From Neocallimastix lanati (nom. inval.) (taxonomy: Eukaryota; Neocallimastigomycota; Neocallimastigomycetes; Neocallimastigales; Neocallimastigaceae), in NCBI GenBank assembly GCA_016946835.1, contig JACVTC010000030.1, positions 245,001 through 309,000 of the forward strand: a DNA stretch of 64,000 nucleotides. Direction: 5' to 3'. The notes under the pieces were generated by a model. That model was given only the letters and a program-made list of their open reading frames with translations. It made no database searches and was not told the DNA's origin. Positions 56,704 to 64,000 of the stretch are shown piece by piece (positions within the stretch are counted from its first letter, which is position 1; every line of letters begins with the position of its first letter). Position numbers and translations under genes: made by a program.

Positions 56704-57136
56704 TTTTAAAAAAAAAATAAAATAAAAAAAAAATTGTTTTATTAATTATTTAATTGCTATATTTTTATTTATTTATTTATTTATTTACAATTAAAATTAT
56801 ATATTTAAGTAATTTATATCTCTAGTGAGACGTTTCCGGCTAGTGTATATTTAATTTTGCTATATACACCCGTACTCCCCCTCCTGGACACTAGAATAAA
56901 TATAAATTAATAAACTAGTTGGAATGTTCACTATTCTTTCAAGCTAATAACCCCTTTCGTTTATCTTTACTTAAATAAAAAAATATATACAATTATTTAC
57001 AAAAAAAAAATTTATTAATATAGCAATTAAAAATATTTAAAAACACAAAAATTAGAATTATTTTTTTTTTTTTATTTAAAATCAAAGCAGGGTAATACCC
57101 GTCCCCCCCTGCTTGATTTTAAATATCTAAGTGTCA
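56704..57136 (-). promoter_or_regulatory. Gypsy-2 untranslated leader with hairpins
   Basis: Lies between the primer-binding site and gag. A stable hairpin at 57074-57124 (stem ATTTAAAATCAA plus GCAGGG, one bulged A, loop about 14 nt) sits 12 bases after the primer-binding site in element orientation. A second structured area at 56822-56895 has CTAGTG/CACTAG ends and an inner GTGTATAT/ATATACAC stem. Both areas carry purine-rich G runs on the element strand (GGGGGGGACGGG and GGAGGGGGAGTACGGG). Packaging or dimerisation signals are the obvious guess. Confidence 0.5.
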
Positions 57137-57151
57137 ACCCCGAGTCTACCA
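57137..57151 (-). other. Putative primer-binding site of gypsy-2
   Basis: TGGTAGACTCGGGGT on the minus strand would pair with a tRNA 3' end ACCCCGAGTCTACCA: CCA, discriminator A, seven acceptor bases and part of the T stem. It marks the end of the 5' LTR. The donor tRNA is not in this window. Confidence 0.6.
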
Positions 57152-57206
57152 GTTAAAAAATGAAACCTCTAGAAAAATTCGTATTTGTCATATAATTAAG
57201 GTAAAT

Positions 57207-57700
57207 TGTTGAAATTATAACTGAATTGAAATCTCAATTTCAGTTATTTACATTTCAATAATTAAAAATATTATTTATTTAATTATAAATAATATATATA
57301 TTTAAATAATTAATAATTAATATAAATTCTTGTTTAATATTTAAAGGGTTATCTTAGGCCTAATAATTCTGAGAATATTAATAAATAAGGTTTATATTAA
57401 CAATTAATTTCAATGATACATTTGACGTCACGTGTATTTTATTTATATTATGTTTTTATATATGTTTACAACATATCTATATTAAATTCAATTATTCAAA
57501 TTAATTATATAATTAAATTTATCCTTATATTTTATTATTATTTATATTACTATATTATTACTATCCTATAATTAAATATTATTATTATGTAACTTACAAA
57601 GTATAAAAGAAAGATGTAAAAATCTATCTTTTATGTTCTTTGTAAGGTTATTGTAAAATTACCTTAATAGTAATATATTATAGATATTTTATTATTAAAT
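57207..57700 (+). mobile_element. Solo/partial LTR relic, gypsy-1 family
   Basis: Starts TGTTGAAATTATAACTG exactly like the gypsy-1 LTR in element orientation. It carries TGACGTCA (57423-57430), TATAAAAG and the 54-nt hairpin (57593-57646), with scattered differences and indels. Homology ends near 57700, short of the LTR 3' end. It truncates the 5' LTR of gypsy-2. Confidence 0.85.
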
Positions 57701-57712
57701 AAAATCAATAAA

Positions 57713-58154
57713 TTTAAAATCAAATTAATTTGATAATTCTAATTATCAAAGTTTATTATAAATAAATTTTCATTAAACTAAACATTTAAATATTTATTAT
57801 TATTATTATATATCTATATAGTATATTACTATATAGACATATCGACTTAGTGAATATTTTTATTAAAACATATTATTTTATTTACATTTAAATTATAAAT
57901 TATATCAAAATCTTAACATAAATTGTTAAGATTTCGATCTATTTTATGTTGTAAATTTAAATAAAATATGTTTTATTAAAATTTTTACTAAATAAAATAA
58001 TATGTTTTATTAAAAATTTTACAAATATGTCTATATAGTAATATACTATATAGATATATAATAATAATAAATATATTTAAATGGTTTAGTTTAATAAAAA
58101 TTTATTTATGATAAACTTTAATAATTAAAATTGATAAATTAATTTGATTTTAAA
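57713..58154. mobile_element. Foldback element with about 205-230 bp arms
   Basis: The left arm (57713-57917) and right arm (57925-58154) are imperfect reverse complements, with both ends in TTTAAAATCAAATTAATTT and the centre at CTTAAC-ATAAATT-GTTAAG. Arm divergence and indels show it is older than the palindrome at 49798. No coding potential. Confidence 0.7.
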
Positions 58155-58155
58155 A

Positions 58156-58776
58156 GAATGTGTATCATTTCGCAATGTGGCTTAAAAATACTTATTAATT
58201 GCCACATTATATAATTTTTTTAATCAATGAATAAATAATTAAATAAATAATTAAATAAATAATAAAAATCATTTTTGAAATAAGTCTTAAAATATTTTAT
58301 TATAAAATATTTTTAAATAAATAAATAATAAATAATAAATAATAACAAATAATAAATATAATAAATAATTAATAAATAAAATAAATAAATAAATAATAAA
58401 TAAATAATATTTTATTTTTCTAATTAAAAAAAATTGAATAATTAGCACTAATTTTTTATTCAGAATAAATATAAATATTTCAAATATTAAGCGGTAAAAA
58501 AAAATATTTTCATATATATTTCATATCTTCATATTACTGTTATATTAAAAAATTATATATTATTTATTCTGAATAATAAATAATTATATATATAGAATAT
58601 CAATATTTTATATAGTTATTTTTATTATTAATATCAATATCAGTATTATATAATTTTTTTATTTTTTAAATATTATAATAATAAAATAAAATTAAAATTT
58701 GATAGAAATTAAGATGAAATATAAAAGAGTTATAATAAAACATTTTTAACATATTTTTTTTTTTTATTTAATATTA

Positions 58777-58809
<33 letters not shown>

Positions 58810-58860
58810 ATGTTTATTTTTTAAAAAAAATTTAAGCCACATTTTGTGAAATGCATCCCT
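58156..58860. mobile_element. MITE-like element with terminal inverted repeats
   Basis: Termini at about 58156-58186 and 58831-58860 are imperfect inverted repeats sharing ATTTC[G/A]CAA and TGTGGCTTAAA. TTTAAA abuts both ends (58149-58154 and 58860-58865) and may be the target duplication. The about 640-bp interior is A/T-rich and non-coding, as in a non-autonomous DNA transposon. Confidence 0.55.
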
Positions 58861-58865
58861 TTAAA

Positions 58866-59045
58866 CATAATGAAATATCTATAATATATTAATATATTAC
58901 TATTAAGATAATTTTACAATAACCTTACAAAGAACATAAAAGATAGATTTTTACATCTTTCTTTTATACTTTGTAAGTTACATAATAGTATTTAATTATA
59001 ATTAATAATATAGTAATATAAATATAAATAAAATAATAAGATAAA
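58866..59045 (-). mobile_element. Partial LTR relic of gypsy-1 family, opposite orientation
   Basis: Contains the 54-nt LTR hairpin (58924-58977) in the orientation of the intact element. Its sequence mirrors 57540-57705, so the two relics form an inverted pair around the foldback and MITE-like elements. Confidence 0.75.
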
Positions 59046-60914
<1,869 letters not shown>

Positions 60915-61143
60915 TATATAAATAGTACTGAATTTTCCTTTTGATAAAATTTATTATTAATTATATAATAGTTTTAAATATTAAAATAAAATAAAATAAA
61001 ATAAAATAAAAAGTTAAAATAATTATATAAAAATAAAATAAAATAAAAAGTTAAAATAATTATATAAAAATAAAATAAAATAAAACCAGTTAAAATAAAA
61101 TATAATAAAACTTATTAAATAAATAAAATTCGAATAAGAAAAA
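60915..61143 (+). promoter_or_regulatory. Putative promoter and 5' UTR of the small heat-shock gene
   Basis: TATATAAATA at 60915-60924 is a TATA-box candidate. GAATTTTC at 60930-60937 is an inverted pair of heat-shock-element units (GAA-nn-TTC), but it lies just downstream of the TATA and has no third unit. The leader holds a tandem repeat of an AAAGTTAAAATAATTATAT-containing unit (about 37 bp, two copies, 61010-61083). Weak evidence overall. Confidence 0.35.
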
Positions 61144-61767
61144 ATGTCTTTATTCTTTTTAGATGACCCAATTAAAGAAAGTGATCGTTCTATCTTAAAC
61201 AATTCAATTTTAGACGATCATGATCATGATAATCATCATGATGATTATTATAATCATCCTATGGTTTCTGGTTTTCCTTTCTTCTATGGCTATCCACCAT
61301 ATGCCTACCATTCAAATCCACAAAGTGCTTCAGGTCCTAAATCAGTTTCAAAGCCAAATGCTAATGCTGCTACCAGAAGACAATCCTCTCATTCATTTGA
61401 TAAGGATGTCTATAAATTAGTAGATTTCCGTCCAAAGAATAATCTTTGTGAAGATGACAAGAACTACTATATTCAATTAGATTTACCAGGAATGACTAAA
61501 GAACAAATTCATATGGAATTATCAGAAGATAGTATTTTAACTATTTCTGGTGAAAGAGAAAACAAATACAAACAACAAGGAATGCCTAATCATATGAAAA
61601 TTAGTAAAATGGAATGTGAATATGGTAAATTCTCTAGATCCTTCAGTATTCCGGAAACAGCTAATCTTGACAGTATTCAAGCTAAAATGGAAAATGGCGT
61701 ATTAGAAGTCACTATATCAAAGGCTGAACCACCAAAAACTCAACGTCGTACTATTCAAGTTCAATAA
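61144..61767 (+). CDS. Small heat-shock protein (HSP20/alpha-crystallin)
   Basis: 207 residues, intronless. The alpha-crystallin domain covers about 88-195: DVYKLVDFRPKNNLCEDDKN, YYIQLDLPGMTKEQI, DSILTISGERENKY, then the conserved GVLEVTISK. A C-terminal TIQV gives the I-x-I/V-type anchor that docks in a neighbouring subunit. Such proteins are ATP-independent holdases that form large oligomers and bind unfolding proteins. The N-terminal arm (residues 1-85) is variable as usual and holds an unusual Asp/His run (DDHDHDNHHDDYYNH) and an aromatic FPFFYGYPPYAY segment. No targeting signal is evident, so cytosolic/nuclear location is likely. Confidence 0.93.
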   Translation: MSLFFLDDPIKESDRSILNNSILDDHDHDNHHDDYYNHPMVSGFPFFYGYPPYAYHSNPQSASGPKSVSKPNANAATRRQSSHSFDKDVYKLVDFRPKNNLCEDDKNYYIQLDLPGMTKEQIHMELSEDSILTISGERENKYKQQGMPNHMKISKMECEYGKFSRSFSIPETANLDSIQAKMENGVLEVTISKAEPPKTQRRTIQVQ

Positions 61768-61802
61768 TTAAATCGAACTAAATAAAAAAAAAAAAAAGAA
61801 AA

Positions 61803-61912
61803 TAACGATTTATTTATTGAATAATAAAAATAAAAAAAAAATTAACGATTTATTTATTGAATAATAAAAATTAAAATAAAAAAACAATTTATTTATTGAA
61901 TAATAAAAATTA
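61803..61912. repeat. Three tandem copies of a about 41-bp unit in the HSP20 3' region
   Basis: Units starting at 61803, 61844 and 61884 share CGATTTATTTATTGAATAAT and a following A-rich part; the third has lost the CG. The first unit begins 36 bases after the stop codon, so the array is probably in the 3' UTR. Confidence 0.8.
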
Positions 61913-63454
61913 AAAATTAATATTAAATAATTAATATATTAAATAAATTTTATTCTAAATTATTCTCAATATACCATTATATATTTAAAATTGAAAAATA
62001 TAAATTTATAATAAAAATTTTAAAAAAAAATTTTTTAAATTTTACCTATTAACTAATTAAATATTCATTTGCGTTCAGGCAAAACATAATAGAAAAAAAA
62101 AAAAAAACTGAAACATAAAAAAAATATGAAATGAATAAAAATAAAATTAAATAAAATAAAAAATAATTTTAATAAACTATTATAACTAATAAAGAAATAG
62201 ATTTAATTATATAAAAATTCCAAAATATTTATTATTATTACTATTATTATTATTTATTATTTATTATTTATTATTATTCAATATTATTATCATTATTTTA
62301 TATTGTCATATGTATCATTTTTATTTTACTATAGACTAAACATACATTTTATTTTATAATCAAATTAACTAAAATTCATTTTCATTTTCATTTTCATTTT
62401 CATTGCCTTTACAGTTTACATTATTTTTTATTAATTTTTTATTTTTATTTTATATTCATTTAAAAATTTTTGTAAATGAAATTTTTAGGGCATAAAAAGA
62501 TTTCATATGAAAATTTTAATTTTAAAATAAAAAAAAAAAAAAATTTTAAAAAAAGATAAATTTAAAAAAAATTAAAAATTAAAAATTAAAAATCAATTAT
62601 ATATTATTAATATATTTATATTAAATTAATAATATATTTTATTTATAAAGTATTCAAGGTGATTTCAATTAATAAATTAAAATTTTATATATTACATTAT
62701 ATTGAACATTATTTTTTTTTTATTTTAATCTTTTTTAATAATTTAAAAGAATGAAATTAAAAAATGTTAATAAAAAGGATTAAAAAAATAAAAATATATG
62801 TATATGTATATATTATTAATACTACTACATATCCATAAAGTTCAATAACTATATTCATTTATTAAAGAGCTACAAAAAGTATTTTTTTTTTCATATTATA
62901 AAATGAGAATTATCATTATGTATAAGACTATCTTATAATAATATAATTGTTCTTCCAAAGAATTTTAACATAGTGTATAATGTTCCTACTATCATATCAT
63001 TTACAATGCTTTAAATATCCACCGAGCAGATAGTATTACCATAATAAATAATAACAAATAATAAATAATATTAATAATTATCAAAAAAAAAAAAAAAAAA
63101 AAAAAGTAAAAATTCATATATAATATTCTTTTATTTTCATTATTATTATTATGATTATTATTATTATGATTATTAAAATTTAAGTTTACTTTAATAATAA
63201 TAAATTAAATATAAACTAAATAAGGGAGAGGACCACACATTCACTAAATAAATATAAATGTAATATAAAATAGTTAAATTTAAAAAACATTAAATTACGT
63301 ATTAAATATAGAAAAAAGCCACGAAAGATATAAATACATGTAAAATAATTTAATTAAACATTCGTAATTACCAATTGATGTTAAGATGTAATTGAAAATA
63401 AATATATATATATATATATTATATTATCATTAATATAATATAAACATAAATTTA
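61913..63454. other. Convergent intergenic region
   Basis: Lies between the small heat-shock gene and the ankyrin gene. A/T-rich with a (TTTTCA)n hexamer tract near 62376-62404 and an A-run at 63083-63106. No gene seen. Confidence 0.7.
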
Positions 63455-64000
63455 TTAATAATATCTATGTTTAATTAAATATTTTACAATATTTTTATTT
63501 CCACAACGTTTTGCTATAAATATTGGTGTTTCTCTATCCCTATTTTTTTTATCAATATCAGCTCCATGTTCAACTAAATATTTTACAATATTTTCATTTC
63601 CATTTTCACATGCAATAAATATTGGTGTTTCTCTATTCCAATTTTCTTTATTAACATTAACTCCATGTTCAACTAAATATTTTACAATACTTTCTTTTCC
63701 AATCCTACATGCATTAAATATTGGTGTTTCACTATGCCAATTACTTTCATTAACATCCGCTTCATGTTCCACTAAACATTTTACAATATTTTCATTTCCA
63801 TATTTACATGCAATAAATATTGGTACTTCTCCATATTTATTTTCTTTATTAATATCAGCTCCATGTTCAATTAAATATTTTACAATATTTTCATTTCCAT
63901 TTTTATATGCAATAAATATTGGTGCTTCTCCATATTTATTTTTTTTATTAACATCAGCTCCATGTTCAACTAAATATTTTACAATATTTTCATTTCTACC
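63455..64000 (-). CDS. Ankyrin-repeat protein, 3' part (continues beyond window)
   Basis: The minus-strand frame is open from the window edge to the stop at 63455, 181 residues. An internal ATG at 63772 is not the real start, because the same repeat continues upstream without a stop. It consists of more than five nearly uniform 33-residue ankyrin repeats of the form IVKYLVEHGADVNKKN followed by ETPIFIACENGNEN, then ends YLIKHRYY. The repeats are very similar at the DNA level too, indicating recent internal duplication or homogenisation. A different type from the ankyrin protein at 21625. Partner and function cannot be inferred. Confidence 0.88.
   Translation of the reverse strand, partial: GRNENIVKYLVEHGADVNKKNKYGEAPIFIAYKNGNENIVKYLIEHGADINKENKYGEVPIFIACKYGNENIVKCLVEHEADVNESNWHSETPIFNACRIGKESIVKYLVEHGVNVNKENWNRETPIFIACENGNENIVKYLVEHGADIDKKNRDRETPIFIAKRCGNKNIVKYLIKHRYY

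Larger units (their letters stand above)
50731..57206 (-). mobile_element. Ty3/gypsy retrotransposon gypsy-2, LTRs rearranged
   Basis: Read on the minus strand: a 5' LTR stub (57152-57206), primer-binding site (57151-57137), leader of about 450 bp, gag, pol (shifted -1), polypurine tract (51641-51648) and a 3' LTR that starts at 51635 and runs into the palindrome centre. The 5' LTR is cut off by a gypsy-1-family LTR at 57207. The coding region is fully open, so the structural damage to the LTRs is recent relative to coding decay. No target duplication can be defined. Confidence 0.85.

Noticed and set aside
49793-57154. CAGTT at 49793-49797 and 57150-57154 as a target duplication of gypsy-2
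   Set aside because: The right copy lies within the primer-binding-site junction (CCA|GTT), so it cannot flank the element; chance match of 5 bases.

Overview
The window comes from an extremely AT-rich eukaryotic nuclear genome. Intergenic DNA is almost pure A/T with long homopolymers and (TTTA)n, (AAAT)n and (ATT)n tracts. Genes are small islands of higher GC with GT-AG introns, proteins are rich in Asn/Gln/Ser runs, and ankyrin proteins are present. A fungal-type perilipin, UBA3, a SUN-domain protein, eEF2 and chromovirus-like Ty3 elements together fit an anaerobic gut fungus (Neocallimastigomycota) best. That assignment is inference; a Dictyostelium-like amoeba is the main alternative and seems less likely.

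Layout. 1-5987: low-complexity DNA that hides the first exon of an ARL1-type GTPase on the minus strand (1373-1451). 5988-9332 (+): four-exon perilipin-like lipid-droplet protein. 12266-15760 (+): four-exon SUN-domain nuclear-envelope protein. 17644-20577 (-): seven-exon UBA3, the catalytic subunit of NEDD8 E1. 21625-24024 (-): ankyrin protein. 24025-30367: gene desert with a decayed Ty1/copia reverse transcriptase. 31143-33683 (+): intronless eEF2 behind a recognisable promoter and a probable leader intron. 34335-41190: a head-to-tail chain of LINE fragments. 41701-41771 (-): tRNA-Ala(CGC). 41838-48865 (-): complete Ty3/gypsy element with 736-bp LTRs that look identical and a 5-bp target duplication. 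49798-57206 (-): a second, unrelated Ty3/gypsy element whose 3' LTR forms one arm of a 1.84-kb palindrome. 57207-59045: relic LTRs in inverted orientation around a foldback element and a MITE-like element. 61144-61767 (+): small heat-shock protein. 63455-64000 (-): 3' end of an ankyrin gene that runs off the window.

The host genes are ordinary housekeeping functions (lipid storage, LINC complex, neddylation, translation, proteostasis) and form no pathway together. The interest lies in the mobile DNA. LINE copies abut each other poly(A)-to-5'-end with no spacer. Two unrelated gypsy families both place a canonical -1 slippery heptamer immediately before the gag stop codon. LTRs occur as inverted pairs in two places, and LTRs of one family share a 54-nt hairpin around the TATA box plus a conserved TGACGTCA site.

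Exon structures were built by hand from reading frames and GT/AG signals; each multi-exon model stays in frame across every junction. Statements about identity between repeats come from reading the two copies side by side, not from an alignment program.
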